DNA of 44,619 nt, from the NCBI RefSeq assembly GCF_006539285.1, contig NZ_BJMS01000026.1, forward strand, positions 1 to 44,619, read 5' to 3'. Position 1 is the first letter of the stretch. Each line of letters opens with the position of its first letter. Below the pieces are notes generated by a model. The model ran no database searches and was not told where the DNA came from. It worked only from the letters and a program-made list of their open reading frames with translations. The position numbers and the translations under genes were made by a program. This stretch comes from Sporolactobacillus inulinus. Its GTDB lineage: Bacteria > Bacillota > Bacilli > Bacillales > Sporolactobacillaceae. This document shows, piece after piece, positions 1-8,131 of the stretch.

Positions 1-119
1 CTTTTTGCCCTTTTCTAAATAAGGGTTATAAATCGAAATGATTCAACTGCATTGTAATCGCATACATTTATATTATGCTGAATTGTGTAATCGGTTAAAA
101 GAAGGAGAGGGTGGGAGAG

Positions 120-428
120 ATGGCAGAAGTAAAAGCAGCATTTCTTTTTATCGGACCGGAAATCGATACAGCACAAGCGCAGGCTCAGATTAAAACACCG
201 GTAATCAATCTTAAAGTGGTTGGCGTACAAAATTATGAAGAAGCGGTGAATGCAGCTGTGGCTCTAGCTGATGAAGGCATTACATGTATTGAACTATGCG
301 GCGGATTCGGAAATGAAGGCGTAGGAAAAATTTCCGCAGCAGTAAAAGGTAAGGCCGCTGTCGGAGTGGTCCGATTTGATCACCATCCCGGCCTTGGATT
401 TTCGAGCGGCGACGAGGTTTTCCATTAA
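120..428 (+). CDS. DUF6506 family protein
   Basis: A 102-residue soluble protein without signal peptide or membrane segment. The central blocks VVGVQNYEEAV, IELCGGFGNEGV and GVVRFDHHPGLG look like the conserved core of the small bacterial family DUF6506, whose function is unknown to me. I chose ATG at 120 because GAAGGAGAGG ends 9 bases before it; the GTG at 111 in the same frame would sit almost on the ribosome binding site. It stands alone, followed by a strong terminator. The family call comes from memory of the motif pattern, so it is fairly but not fully sure. Confidence 0.75.
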   Translation: MAEVKAAFLFIGPEIDTAQAQAQIKTPVINLKVVGVQNYEEAVNAAVALADEGITCIELCGGFGNEGVGKISAAVKGKAAVGVVRFDHHPGLGFSSGDEVFH

Positions 429-436
429 TTCATGAG

Positions 437-469
437 AAAACCCAAGCAGCAACCACTGCTTGGGTTTTT
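437..469. terminator. Bidirectional intrinsic terminator
   Basis: A 13-bp perfect stem (AAAACCCAAGCAG with CTGCTTGGGTTTT) with a 6-base loop and U-rich tails on both strands. It lies between the DUF6506 gene and the converging gene that ends at 482, so it probably ends both transcripts. Confidence 0.85.
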
Positions 470-481
470 GATACGCTAAAA

Positions 482-1027
482 TTAGTTTGTGTGATTTTTT
501 GTAATCACTTGCGCGAGTTTTGCGATCGACATATCACTGGAGACGGTGAAGCTTCCAAGCTGTACATATTTCTCTAACTTGTTTTTCTTAAGATACGCGT
601 CAAAATCGTTTCGTTTGTCTGCTTTTAGAATCTTAGCCGCAACAAGTTCTTGAGAAATATCGCCAGGAGTCATACCGCTTTTGATATGTAGTTTGTATGT
701 TGTCTTTTTGTTCTTGTCCGAGTCGGAAGAACTTTCTTTCTTGCTGTTGTCACTGTCTGACTTCTGCTCGCTGCCGGCTTTTTCCGTAGCTTTTTGAGTA
801 TCGCTCTGCCACTGGTTATAAGCATCGAGATCGATCGCTTTACGGTGGCTGCTGGCAAGGTATTGATTAACGGTTGCTTCCGTCAATGGCGTTTGCTTCA
901 CAACCTGCTTGGTTGCTGCCTGCTCTCCATGATTGAAAATCAAATAATAAAAGAAAGCAAAGACGGCACAAGAAAGCAAAATGCCGGCGGCAAAACCGCG
1001 GATTCCATTTTTCGTCACTGCATTCAC
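482..1027 (-). CDS. Membrane-anchored YceG/MltG-like domain protein (YqzC position)
   Basis: 181 residues: one N-terminal transmembrane helix (about residues 10-31), a low-complexity Ser/Asp/Lys linker (about 80-108), and a C-terminal domain of about 70 residues. The C-terminal part (SGMTPGDISQELVAAKIL, then a DFDAYL segment and LGSFTVSSDMSIAKLAQVI) resembles the LysM-like N-terminal domain of the endolytic transglycosylase MltG. The catalytic Glu-containing domain of MltG is absent, so a glycan-binding or regulatory role is more likely than an enzyme. The start is GTG, overlapping the stop of the upstream gene by 4 bases (GTGA), which suggests translational coupling. In B. subtilis yqzC occupies the same position next to yqzD and rpmGA. 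Confidence 0.65.
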   Translation of the reverse strand: MNAVTKNGIRGFAAGILLSCAVFAFFYYLIFNHGEQAATKQVVKQTPLTEATVNQYLASSHRKAIDLDAYNQWQSDTQKATEKAGSEQKSDSDNSKKESSSDSDKNKKTTYKLHIKSGMTPGDISQELVAAKILKADKRNDFDAYLKKNKLEKYVQLGSFTVSSDMSIAKLAQVITKNHTN

Positions 1028-1230
1028 CCTTTAGAATGATCTTGGTCCCCGAGCATGATTTCTTCTTCGAGTACACGAACTTTTTTCTTAACCTTGTACA
1101 GTTCTTGCATCATGGTTATTGAATTTTCCTCTAGCTGCCCTTCAACTTGCTTAATGCTGTCTTGTTTAAAATAAGACACAGCTAAAGCGACCAACCCCAC
1201 AATCATGAGTATCAAGATGATTAACCCCAA
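1024..1230 (-). CDS. Small single-helix membrane protein (YqzD-like)
   Basis: 68 residues: an N-terminal hydrophobic helix (about residues 2-18), then a charged segment with coiled-coil character (QVEGQLEENSITMMQEL, VKKKVRVLEEEI). I place the start at TTG 1230 because GAGGGGGG lies 7 bases upstream; the longer frame from 1290 adds a Cys-rich stretch with no ribosome binding site. It is the first gene of a two-gene unit with the MltG-like gene, overlapping it by 4 bases. Position next to rpmG matches yqzD of B. subtilis. Function unknown. Confidence 0.6.
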   Translation of the reverse strand: MGLIILILMIVGLVALAVSYFKQDSIKQVEGQLEENSITMMQELYKVKKKVRVLEEEIMLGDQDHSKG

Positions 1231-1423
1231 TTCATTACCCCCCTCACCATTGTCTGAGGCGCATGTGGTGAAACAGCCACATGACTTCATTTTTATTTAT
1301 ATCATATCTCCTATTGTTACGGAAGAAATTCGGCGAAAAAGAAAGAAGTTTGTAAAATAAATAGAAAAAATTGGGGATTTTTGTTGGCAAAAAATAGATA
1401 TTGCGATTGAATCGAATTAAAGG

Positions 1424-1452
1424 TTGAAGCACCATAGTATTTTTGTTAAGAT
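1424..1452 (+). promoter_or_regulatory. SigA-type promoter of rpmG
   Basis: TTGAAG (1424-1429), a 17-base spacer and TAAGAT (1447-1452), followed about 50 bases later by AATGGAGGGA and the rpmG start. Confidence 0.55.
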
Positions 1453-1505
1453 TAGGTGTATGTTTTTATGAACACGATGAGTAGTCAAGTAATGGAGGGA
1501 TAAAT

Positions 1506-1655
1506 ATGCGTGTAAAGGTTATTTTGGAAAATACCGAAACCGGTGATCGCGATTATATCACAACGAAAAACAAGCAAAAAAACCCGGAACGTCTTGAGCT
1601 GAAGAAATACAGCCCAAAACTGAGGAAATACGTGCTTTATCGCGAAACAAAGTAA
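1506..1655 (+). CDS. rpmG: Ribosomal protein bL33, zinc-free form
   Basis: 49 residues beginning [15 protein letters not shown] and ending in RETK, the typical bL33 pattern including the [13 protein letters not shown] block. This is a component of the 50S subunit. In zinc-ribbon (C+) bL33 proteins cysteines sit near residues 9, 12, 36 and 39; here these are Asn, Thr, Ser and Leu, so it is a cysteine-free (C-) paralogue that needs no zinc. AATGGAGGGA provides the ribosome binding site. The gene is monocistronic, between its own promoter and terminator, next to yqgN as in B. subtilis (rpmGA). Confidence 0.95.
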   Translation: MRVKVILENTETGDRDYITTKNKQKNPERLELKKYSPKLRKYVLYRETK

Positions 1656-1670
1656 GTTCTGCTTTTAAAA

Positions 1671-1710
1671 AGCCGCGAAAGACCTTTTATGGGTTTTTTG
1701 CGGTTTTTTG
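1671..1710 (+). terminator. Terminator after rpmG
   Basis: GCCGCGAAAGACC pairs with GGGTTTTTTGCGGT (some G-U pairs) around a 6-base loop, followed by TTTTTG. Confidence 0.7.
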
Positions 1711-1814
1711 TATAGAAGCAAGTTGGACGAAAACGGCCCCTGGAAGCTTACCGGCAGAATAAGAATAATCGTTACGAAACATCACAGGATAGACATCAAG
1801 ATATGGAGGAAATT

Positions 1815-2384
1815 ATGAAGAGTCAAAAAAAGAGTTTGCGCAATCAAATACTCCATGCTATGGAATCATTAGATGACGCTGTGTTTACAGAGAAATGCAA
1901 GCAGATTAGAGAACGTCTTTTTGATACCGCAATTTGGCATGATGCTCAGGTGATCGGAATTACCCTGTCCGTTGGCCGAGAAGTGGAAACGATGGCGATT
2001 ATCACAAGGGCTTGGACAGAGAATAAACGAATTGTTGTGCCAAAATGCAATCCCAAAGCGCACAGTATGACCTTTTATGGATTGGATACATTTAGCCAGC
2101 TTGAGTCCAGCTTCTACGGATTAATGGAACCAGATCCGAAAAAAACACAGAAACAAGCCACTGATGCGATTGATTTGCTCATTGTACCCGGCGTTGTATT
2201 CAATCATGAAGGGTACCGGATTGGCTATGGCGGCGGTTATTATGACCGTTTTCTAGAGGGATTCAAAGGAATAACGGCTTCATTATTGCTTGAGCAGCAG
2301 TTCAATGAGCGGCTGCCAGTTGAACCTCATGATCAGCAGGTCGGATGGCTCATTACAGAACGCGGCTGTTTCAAAGTTAAGTAA
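1815..2384 (+). CDS. yqgN: 5-formyltetrahydrofolate cyclo-ligase
   Basis: 189 residues, normal for the family that converts 5-formyl-THF to 5,10-methenyl-THF with ATP in one-carbon metabolism. Diagnostic are the basic N-terminus SQKKSLRNQIL, the middle block DLLIVPGVVF and the near-C-terminal glycine-rich motif RIGYGGGYYDR. ATG 1815 is chosen because GGAGG ends 5 bases before it; the in-frame ATG at 1803 overlaps that site. It lies between rpmG and a yqgO-like micro-gene, as in B. subtilis. Confidence 0.93.
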   Translation: MKSQKKSLRNQILHAMESLDDAVFTEKCKQIRERLFDTAIWHDAQVIGITLSVGREVETMAIITRAWTENKRIVVPKCNPKAHSMTFYGLDTFSQLESSFYGLMEPDPKKTQKQATDAIDLLIVPGVVFNHEGYRIGYGGGYYDRFLEGFKGITASLLLEQQFNERLPVEPHDQQVGWLITERGCFKVK

Positions 2385-2486
2385 CCATGGACATCATGAT
2401 TTCGTGTTCCAAGCAGGCCGTCCATCATTGACGAATGAAAATTCTGCACGATAGCCACACTATGCGTAGATCAATGAGAGGATGGG

Positions 2487-2645
2487 GTGCTTGTTTTGGC
2501 AAAGAGAAACGCGCTTATTGAAACGCTGCTTTTGATGCTCACCACTTTTTTTCTAATGAAGCGAAGACGTGTTCTCTTTGAACTCGCCGTCTTAATCGCA
2601 GGGCATATCGTCATGTTTCGCCGCATCAAAGACGATCAATTCTAA
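2487..2645 (+). CDS. Small membrane protein at the YqgO position
   Basis: A 52-residue frame starting GTG, with a hydrophobic stretch (ETLLLMLTTFFLM), a basic patch MKRRR and a second hydrophobic stretch before a charged end (FRRIKDDQF). A weak GAGAGG site lies upstream. B. subtilis carries a similarly small gene, yqgO, right after yqgN, which is the main support for calling this real. Function unknown. TTG codons at 2496 or later could also serve as the start. Confidence 0.5.
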   Translation: MLVLAKRNALIETLLLMLTTFFLMKRRRVLFELAVLIAGHIVMFRRIKDDQF

Positions 2646-2651
2646 AATATA

Positions 2652-3500
2652 TTAAGAAAAATTTTGACGAAGCAGGACCATTTGGCCGGACTGTGCGCGA
2701 ATTACGATCAGCATGTGGTCAGGCGCGATCAGCAGCAGTGGCAAGGTACTCCCAATTGCCTGTACCCCTTGCTCCTGAGTGAGCTGAATACCGCGTACAA
2801 AGTTTTTATAGAGTCCTTCCCAAAGCTGACCGGCAATGCGTTCTGCTTTTGCTTCACTAAAGGGAAAGACCTTCGTTAGTGTTTTATCTGTCAGTTCATT
2901 TAAAGGGATGACGCGATAATCAGAAATCTGAATGTGATCGTTTTGCGCCACACGCTGCAAAAGCTGAGTTCGTTGCTGTTCCACTCGCCGATTATAGTCG
3001 GCAAGTGCGAGCGCTTCTTGACGATTACTCGGTTGGCGAAACGCGCTATAGGAACCATTTTGTTTTAAAACCATGAGCTGATCTTGAGAATAACGTTCCC
3101 TCCCATAAATCGATTCATTCAAGTGAAGTTCTGCTTGGTGAACTGTAAGGCCTTCGTAGAAACCGGGTTCCAGACCGGTTTTTTTTATTGAAGATAACAC
3201 CGCCGTATTTTTTTCCCAATGATTTAGGATGGAAACGAGCTGATTATTGCGATACAATAAAGAAAAATTCTGCATTAAATTGTTCTTTTCCTGTGTACGA
3301 GCGAAGCTATCCAGTTGCAGGGTTCCTGTATCTCGATCGCTTCGTAATTGTGTTTCCATTTTTAGAAAGCGGATACGTTCATGGCCGGGAAAGTAAGTAA
3401 TCGTAGGACGATCCGATAATAAGTATGGGAAGACAATTAAGGTGAAAATTGTTGTTATCGCGATGAGCAGTGGGAGTACTAGCGCTTTTTTTTTGTGCAT
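2652..3500 (-). CDS. Unknown membrane-anchored extracytoplasmic protein
   Basis: 282 residues with a short basic N-terminus (MHKKKALVL), one transmembrane helix (about 5-27) and a large polar remainder that should face outside. The middle is rich in Gln, Asn and Arg (NRRVEQQRTQLLQRVAQ) and the C-terminal 40 residues are hydrophobic beta-type segments (STLPLLLIAPDHMLIVIRA). I recognise no family. The start is ATG 3500 with GGAGG 9 bases upstream; the longer frame to 3527 has no such site. It converges with the yqgO-like gene at a 6-base gap with no terminator between them, and is divergent from glcK. Confidence 0.7.
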   Translation of the reverse strand: MHKKKALVLPLLIAITTIFTLIVFPYLLSDRPTITYFPGHERIRFLKMETQLRSDRDTGTLQLDSFARTQEKNNLMQNFSLLYRNNQLVSILNHWEKNTAVLSSIKKTGLEPGFYEGLTVHQAELHLNESIYGRERYSQDQLMVLKQNGSYSAFRQPSNRQEALALADYNRRVEQQRTQLLQRVAQNDHIQISDYRVIPLNELTDKTLTKVFPFSEAKAERIAGQLWEGLYKNFVRGIQLTQEQGVQAIGSTLPLLLIAPDHMLIVIRAQSGQMVLLRQNFS

Positions 3501-3699
3501 CGTTAAAAACCTCCGGACAAGTCTCAATACTTTATCCTATTCACGGTTCTGTGCAAAGATGATGAGGTTTTCACAAAGTTATGTCAAAGTGATGAAGAAT
3601 TCAGCTCTCAGAGAAAAATTTCTTAATGGATGATTGGCAAATGGATTTTTTTTTGTGAAAATAAAAAAGATGATCCTAATAAATAGGCGGTGTGATTGA

Positions 3700-4674
3700 A
3701 TGATTAATATTGGTGTAGATTTAGGCGGCACAACGATAAAAATGGCGTTGATTGATGATGATGGCAAAATGATTGATAAGTGGGCCATTGGCACAAACAC
3801 CATTGATAATGGCAAGCATATAGCCGCGGATATTAGTGAAAGCATTTTGAAAAAAATGACCCAATTCAATTTAGAGCGGTCGACGGTTCGAGGGATTGGT
3901 GTCGGAGCTCCGGGATTTATCGATGTCGATAGCGGTTTTATCTACCAGGCCGTGAATATAGGCTGGAAGAACTATCCGTTCAAAGAAGAACTTGAAAAGG
4001 CGATTGGTCTTCCGGTTGTTATTGATAATGATGCGAATATGGCTGCACTCGGCGAAATGTGGCTGGGCGCCGGCAAGGGTGCAAAGAATCTGATTTGTGT
4101 CACACTAGGAACCGGAGTCGGCGGAGGCATCATTTGTGACGGAGAAATCCTTCACGGTACATGCGGAATGGCTGGGGAAATTGGCCATATTACGGTAATC
4201 CCTGATGATGGTGGATCCTGCAATTGCGGCAAGACCGGCTGCCTTGAAACCGTTTCATCGGCTACGGGTATTCGACGGCTTGCTCTAGCTGCACTGGACT
4301 ATAACGACTCGGAAAGCATTTTGCGCGATATCTTTGAAAGCAAAGGCGATATCACTTCTGAAGATGTCTTTACTTGTGCAGCCAAGAAGGATCCTTTGGC
4401 AGCAACCGTTGCTGAAAAAGCGGCCTATTATCTTGGATTCGCGCTTGGCGCACTCGCTGTAACCCTTAACCCGGAGAAAATCGTCATTGGTGGAGGCGTT
4501 TCCCATGCCGGAGATTCACTGCTTCAGCCGCTGACTAAGTACTTTAAACAGTTTGCGTTACCTCGGGTTTTTGATGCATGTACGATTGATATTGCGAAGC
4601 TCAGTAACGACGCCGGCGTTATTGGTTCTGCATGGCTCTGTATTAAGAAAATAAATCGTGCAACCGTAAAGTGA
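3700..4674 (+). CDS. glcK: ROK-family glucokinase
   Basis: 324 residues, the usual length. It phosphorylates glucose to glucose-6-phosphate with ATP in the cytoplasm. Seen in order: the N-terminal phosphate motif DLGGTTIKMAL (residues 7-17), the DNDANMAALGE sugar-binding segment, the ROK signature region GTGVGGGII, and the zinc site GHITVIPDD...CNCGKTGCLE near 160-180. The C-terminal block PEKIVIGGGVS completes the fold. It is followed 25 bases later by the MBL-fold hydrolase; both belong to the yqg cluster of B. subtilis. Confidence 0.95.
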   Translation: MINIGVDLGGTTIKMALIDDDGKMIDKWAIGTNTIDNGKHIAADISESILKKMTQFNLERSTVRGIGVGAPGFIDVDSGFIYQAVNIGWKNYPFKEELEKAIGLPVVIDNDANMAALGEMWLGAGKGAKNLICVTLGTGVGGGIICDGEILHGTCGMAGEIGHITVIPDDGGSCNCGKTGCLETVSSATGIRRLALAALDYNDSESILRDIFESKGDITSEDVFTCAAKKDPLAATVAEKAAYYLGFALGALAVTLNPEKIVIGGGVSHAGDSLLQPLTKYFKQFALPRVFDACTIDIAKLSNDAGVIGSAWLCIKKINRATVK

Positions 4675-4699
4675 ATGAGTGAGTGGGGAGGTGTCTGAT

Positions 4700-5332
4700 T
4701 TGAAATGGATGGTTTGTCCCGTTGGACCGATACAAGAAAATTGCTATATTTTGATTGATGAAAGCTCCGAAATGTGTTTAATTATTGATCCGGGTGAGGA
4801 TTTTAATAAAATTAAAAAAATCATTGAACAAAGCGGCGCTGTTCCCCAAGCGGTCCTATTGACGCACGCCCATTTTGATCATATTGGCGCATTAGACGCT
4901 GTTCGCGATGAATGGGCTGTCCCGGCTTATGTCCAAACGAACGAAGCGGACTGGCCGGATCATCCGGAAAAGAATGGATCTGCACATTTTGCGATGGTTC
5001 AACCGGTTATTGCTGGGGTACCGGAGCGTTTACTGAAAGGGAATGAACATTTAGCGATTGGATCTTTTTCTTTCAAGGTTCTCCCGACACCGGGACATTC
5101 ACCAGGAGGGATTTCCTTTTATTTCCCTCAAGAACATACCGTGTTTTGCGGTGATGCGCTCTTTCGCGAAAGTATCGGACGGACCGATCAATATGGCGGC
5201 AATCAAGTGCAATTGCTGGAGAGTATTCGCGAACAGTTACTGTTGCTACCGGATGAGACAGTGGTTTGTCCCGGGCATGGACCTTCGACCACAATCGGTC
5301 ATGAACGTATCGCAAATCCATTCTTGCTGTGA
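4700..5332 (+). CDS. yqgX: MBL-fold metallohydrolase (YqgX-type, glyoxalase II-like)
   Basis: 210 residues with the complete metallo-beta-lactamase metal-binding set: THAHFDHIG (HxHxDH), GHSPGG, CGDALF and PGHGPST. The nearest characterised relatives are hydroxyacylglutathione/bacillithiol-type hydrolases (glyoxalase II), so a thioester hydrolase is likely; the substrate cannot be read from the sequence. I choose TTG 4700 because GGGGAGGTG ends 6 bases upstream; the upstream GTG at 4679 would overlap that site. Probably cotranscribed with glcK. Confidence 0.88.
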   Translation: MKWMVCPVGPIQENCYILIDESSEMCLIIDPGEDFNKIKKIIEQSGAVPQAVLLTHAHFDHIGALDAVRDEWAVPAYVQTNEADWPDHPEKNGSAHFAMVQPVIAGVPERLLKGNEHLAIGSFSFKVLPTPGHSPGGISFYFPQEHTVFCGDALFRESIGRTDQYGGNQVQLLESIREQLLLLPDETVVCPGHGPSTTIGHERIANPFLL

Positions 5333-5404
5333 TTGACCTGAGCACGTTCCCAACTGCTGATCATACGATAGCATGAGAAGCAAAAGCGAAGGGACGTGCA
5401 AGAA

Positions 5405-6130
5405 GTGAGCAATCATCGGTATCTTGATTTTCTTGCAAAGTTGGCAGTTGATCATGCGCATCCAGGCGGACATTTGCTCACGGAGCAGCTTGTCCATCAC
5501 TTACAAATTAAAGCAGGAGACAAGGTGCTTGATGTGGGTTGCGGAACAGGGGCAACGGTCATGTACCTCTCGGATAAAGTAAAGGCAGAGGTTACCGGTA
5601 TTGACCTGCATCCGTTAATGGTTGAACGCGCGAAGACAAGGATTACGCCTAAACAACGGACGGCAAAGATCATTCAAGCCTCGGCAGAAGCCCTGCCGTT
5701 TCAATCGGAGCGCTTCGATGCGGTACTCTCTGAATCCGTAACGGCATTTACCAATGTAACGCATTCTGTCCCTGAATATTTTCGCGTATTGAAAAACGGC
5801 GGACGATTGGCTGCCGTTGAGATGACGATTGAAGAACCGTTGGATGAGCAAAAGAAACAATTAATTGAAACGGTTTATGGTGTAAAAGATGTACGTACTG
5901 AAAAAGAGTGGCTCAGCCTTTGGAAACAAGCAGGTTTCACTAAGATTCAGGCTTACCGTACCAATCAGCTGCGACAAGATGAGCAGGATGCTCAGCCTTC
6001 TTATCATTTCACGAGTAAGCTTGATGAAGAAGCGCTGGATGTATGGCTCCAGCATATTCAAATTCTGCAGACGTTCCAAGGGATACTGACTTATCGCGCT
6101 TTTACAATGGAAAAACAAGCGCAGTCATAA
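5405..6130 (+). CDS. Class I SAM-dependent methyltransferase
   Basis: 241 residues. Motif I is LDVGCGTGATV, followed by the acidic strand-2 end VTGIDLHPLMV, the QASAEALPF loop and the post-motif FRVLKNGGRLAAVE, a UbiE-like small-molecule methyltransferase pattern. The substrate is unknown. GTG 5405 lies about 10 bases after AAGGGA; GTG 5396 is the alternative and differs by three residues. It follows the yqgX-type gene by 72 bases and ends at a strong terminator. Confidence 0.85.
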   Translation: MSNHRYLDFLAKLAVDHAHPGGHLLTEQLVHHLQIKAGDKVLDVGCGTGATVMYLSDKVKAEVTGIDLHPLMVERAKTRITPKQRTAKIIQASAEALPFQSERFDAVLSESVTAFTNVTHSVPEYFRVLKNGGRLAAVEMTIEEPLDEQKKQLIETVYGVKDVRTEKEWLSLWKQAGFTKIQAYRTNQLRQDEQDAQPSYHFTSKLDEEALDVWLQHIQILQTFQGILTYRAFTMEKQAQS

Positions 6131-6131
6131 A

Positions 6132-6168
6132 AAATAACTCGGCATCGAATCACCGAGTTATTTTTTTA
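6132..6168. terminator. Bidirectional terminator, methyltransferase / yqzE
   Basis: AAATAACTCGG pairs with CCGAGTTATTT around a 10-base loop, followed by a T run. On the minus strand it overlaps the end of yqzE. Confidence 0.8.
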
Positions 6169-6352
6169 TTCGTTTTCTAATTTTTACCGTATAGTCTTCA
6201 ATCGCATCGGGGATCTGACCAAAGAGAAGATTACGGAGCGGAGGTCGATTCGCTTTCTGTTCCTGACGCACCTTTTTTCTCTGATCACGCGGTGTTTCCA
6301 TGTAGCGTACAAACTGTTCGGTTAAGAAGCGAACGTATTCTTCCGACTTCAT
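6158..6352 (-). CDS. yqzE: YqzE family protein
   Basis: 64 residues, very basic, opening MKSEEYVRFLTEQFVRYMET followed by PRDQRKKVRQEQK. This fits the small YqzE family found beside comG operons in Bacillales. No membrane segment. AAGGTG lies about 10 bases before the ATG. It follows comGG by 191 bases on the same strand, the same neighbourhood as in B. subtilis. Function not established as far as I know. Confidence 0.8.
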   Translation of the reverse strand: MKSEEYVRFLTEQFVRYMETPRDQRKKVRQEQKANRPPLRNLLFGQIPDAIEDYTVKIRKRIKK

Positions 6353-6543
6353 CGCGTACGTGCACCTTCTTGCTTTTTATGATTAGTATGCCCAAAAAAT
6401 GAAATTGGATGCATGATGGACAGAATAAACGCAAAGCAAGGCTGCATGATGATCGGCAACGGGACCGTACAATTTGCTACTAAGATCGATTAAGTCCGTC
6501 AGTTTGCATTCATGCCGTCAAACACAGTTCATGAAGCATTGGA

Positions 6544-6933
6544 TTAACTGATCCGCTCCAGCCAACGTACCGGATTCCCGCTTTCCCGATCGTAGACGAT
6601 GCGATCGATTTCACGTTCATCGCCATATTGGACGGTGAAATTTATGGTCACAAAAGCCGAATCTTCAGTAACGATGTATTGAACGGTACCTTTATGATAG
6701 TTAAATGATCCTTCATGCGGCAAATCTCCTTGTTGTAATTTCTGTTGGAAGTCGTTGAGCGCGCATTCACGCAACTGCTGAAGAACGAAGTGCGTCTGTG
6801 CATGTTGAAAAAAGGTACGGTCGCTTTGCAACAGAAAAAGCGCGTGGAAGATAAAGGTAATTAAAACCAGTGACAGAATCATTACCAACGGAAGAATGAA
6901 TCCTTGTTGATTATTCAGCGGTTTGCTTTTCAT
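6544..6933 (-). CDS. comGG: Competence pseudopilin-like protein ComGG
   Basis: 129 residues. The short basic leader ends in NNQQG, followed by a hydrophobic helix (FILPLVMILSLVLITFIF), the type IV pseudopilin layout, although the Glu at position +5 is replaced by Leu, as is usual for ComGG. It should help assemble the competence pseudopilus that carries DNA across the cell wall. AAGGA sits 9 bases before ATG 6933; two further in-frame ATGs lie just upstream. It overlaps comGF by 23 bases. Identification rests largely on position. Confidence 0.82.
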   Translation of the reverse strand: MKSKPLNNQQGFILPLVMILSLVLITFIFHALFLLQSDRTFFQHAQTHFVLQQLRECALNDFQQKLQQGDLPHEGSFNYHKGTVQYIVTEDSAFVTINFTVQYGDEREIDRIVYDRESGNPVRWLERIS

Positions 6934-7366
6934 CAGCATCATTCCTTAAATAGAGTCGATCAGTCCAGGTGAAGTCCCGCCCTTGCTGATCGGTTACATA
7001 AATAGAAACCTGTTCATCATCTGCTTGGAAAGAGACTCCTGCAACATGCTGAAGCACAATTTCATAGCCTTGTTCATTAACACGCCGGACAATGCGTCCT
7101 GGTGACAGAAACGAATAACTGACCGTCCCTTCACTGTTAAGTAGCGTCAGACGTTGATGATCCGCTGTGTTTAAGGCAGAAGTGGATTGATGGAGTTCAT
7201 TTGCTGTTTGGGCGAAGAAGAGCTGCACTTCTTTTTGGCTGTCAAGCCGAGGTTGAAAGTAGGTGTTCATGAATTGTACAAGGGCAGTCGTTAGACTGAG
7301 AACGAATAATAACACAGTAAGTGCAAGCATCGTTGAGAGCAGTGTAAACCCCGCTTGACTTTTCAT
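6911..7366 (-). CDS. comGF: Competence protein ComGF
   Basis: 151 residues with a prepilin-like N-terminus: MKSQAG then FTLLSTMLALTVLLFVLSL. The C-terminal segment (VSIYVTDQQGRDFTWTDRLYLR) fits the ComGF domain. ATG 7366 overlaps the comGE stop by 4 bases (ATGA) and has GGAG about 10 bases upstream; the open frame to 7456 is only an upstream extension inside comGE. Minor pseudopilin of the DNA-uptake machine, membrane-inserted. Confidence 0.88.
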   Translation of the reverse strand: MKSQAGFTLLSTMLALTVLLFVLSLTTALVQFMNTYFQPRLDSQKEVQLFFAQTANELHQSTSALNTADHQRLTLLNSEGTVSYSFLSPGRIVRRVNEQGYEIVLQHVAGVSFQADDEQVSIYVTDQQGRDFTWTDRLYLRNDADEKQTAE

Positions 7367-7692
7367 CGTACCGCTTCTCCGGTTAGCCGATGGGTGCGTC
7401 CGCCATAAGTCCAGTGAACCGAAAGATAAGCGGAATGTTCCTTTTTTTCGATCCATTCGAACTGAAAGTCAGTGTCCTGTTCTGTATTCAGTGAAGCATT
7501 ATCGTTTCTGCGCCATAATAATAATTCGTGTTGAAGCATACGTATGGCTTCATGCTTTTGTTTGATGATCTGCCGTTCGTAGGATACATGCGTCAGAATA
7601 GGCATAGAAACGATCAAGAGAAGCGACAGGATACTTAAAGCCACCATAGCTTCAGTGAAAATAAAACCGTGCTCATCCCGAAACTTTCTGAT
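7363..7692 (-). CDS. comGE: Competence pseudopilin ComGE, apparent AUC start
   Basis: 109 residues if translation starts at ATC 7692. The N-terminus then reads (M)RKFRDEHG followed by FIFTEAMVALSILSLLLIV, a canonical prepilin cleavage site with Glu at +5. GGGGAGG lies exactly 7 bases before this ATC. No ATG, GTG or TTG lies at a suitable distance: the in-frame TTG at 7713 has no ribosome binding site, and ATG 7767 is deep inside comGD. The C-terminal part is a short pseudopilin body. It overlaps comGD and comGF, consistent with a tightly coupled operon. Confidence 0.82.
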   Translation of the reverse strand: MRKFRDEHGFIFTEAMVALSILSLLLIVSMPILTHVSYERQIIKQKHEAIRMLQHELLLWRRNDNASLNTEQDTDFQFEWIEKKEHSAYLSVHWTYGGRTHRLTGEAVR

Positions 7693-8131
7693 AGTAAAAC
7701 CTCCCCTGACCAAGTAGAAAGGTGAATTTGTAACGAATGCTCCCAAGTTTAATAAAAAATGAATCAATTTTACTAAAATGACCGAGCTGATTAATCTTGA
7801 TTGAGTTGTTTGTACTCAAAATCTCGATACGTGGGTTCATCAGAATCCGTTTGGTTCGCCCATTAATCGAGACATAGTAAAAATCATCATAAAAAACAAT
7901 TTGAGCAAAATCGGCACGGGCGATCGCTTCCATTTGCGTGTCGTAAATGGTTTCATTGACCTCTTCAACGAATTGTCTGATCGTGAGCTCATCCGTGAGC
8001 CGGGAGAAACAGAAAAAGGACAGGGGAACAATAATGCAGATGATGGACAATGCGATTTGCACCTCAATCAAAGTGAGCCCTTTCGTGTTTCGGAGTAATG
8101 GCGCTTGATGCATCGACGGGGACTCATTCAT
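7673..8131 (-). CDS. comGD: Competence pseudopilin ComGD
   Basis: 152 residues. After a 17-residue leader comes NTKG followed by LTLIEVQIALSIICIIVPL, the prepilin peptidase (ComC) site with Glu at +5. ATG 8131 overlaps the end of comGC (ATGAATGA) and probably relies on translational coupling, since no strong ribosome binding site is visible; ATG 8113 is an alternative. The remaining domain (FYYVSINGRTKRILM) fits minor pseudopilins of the competence system. Confidence 0.88.
   Translation of the reverse strand: MNESPSMHQAPLLRNTKGLTLIEVQIALSIICIIVPLSFFCFSRLTDELTIRQFVEEVNETIYDTQMEAIARADFAQIVFYDDFYYVSINGRTKRILMNPRIEILSTNNSIKINQLGHFSKIDSFFIKLGSIRYKFTFLLGQGRFYYQKVSG

Noticed and set aside
1-110. 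Possible promoter before the first gene
   Set aside because: TTGTAA and TATTAT are present but their spacing (about 13 bases) is too short.
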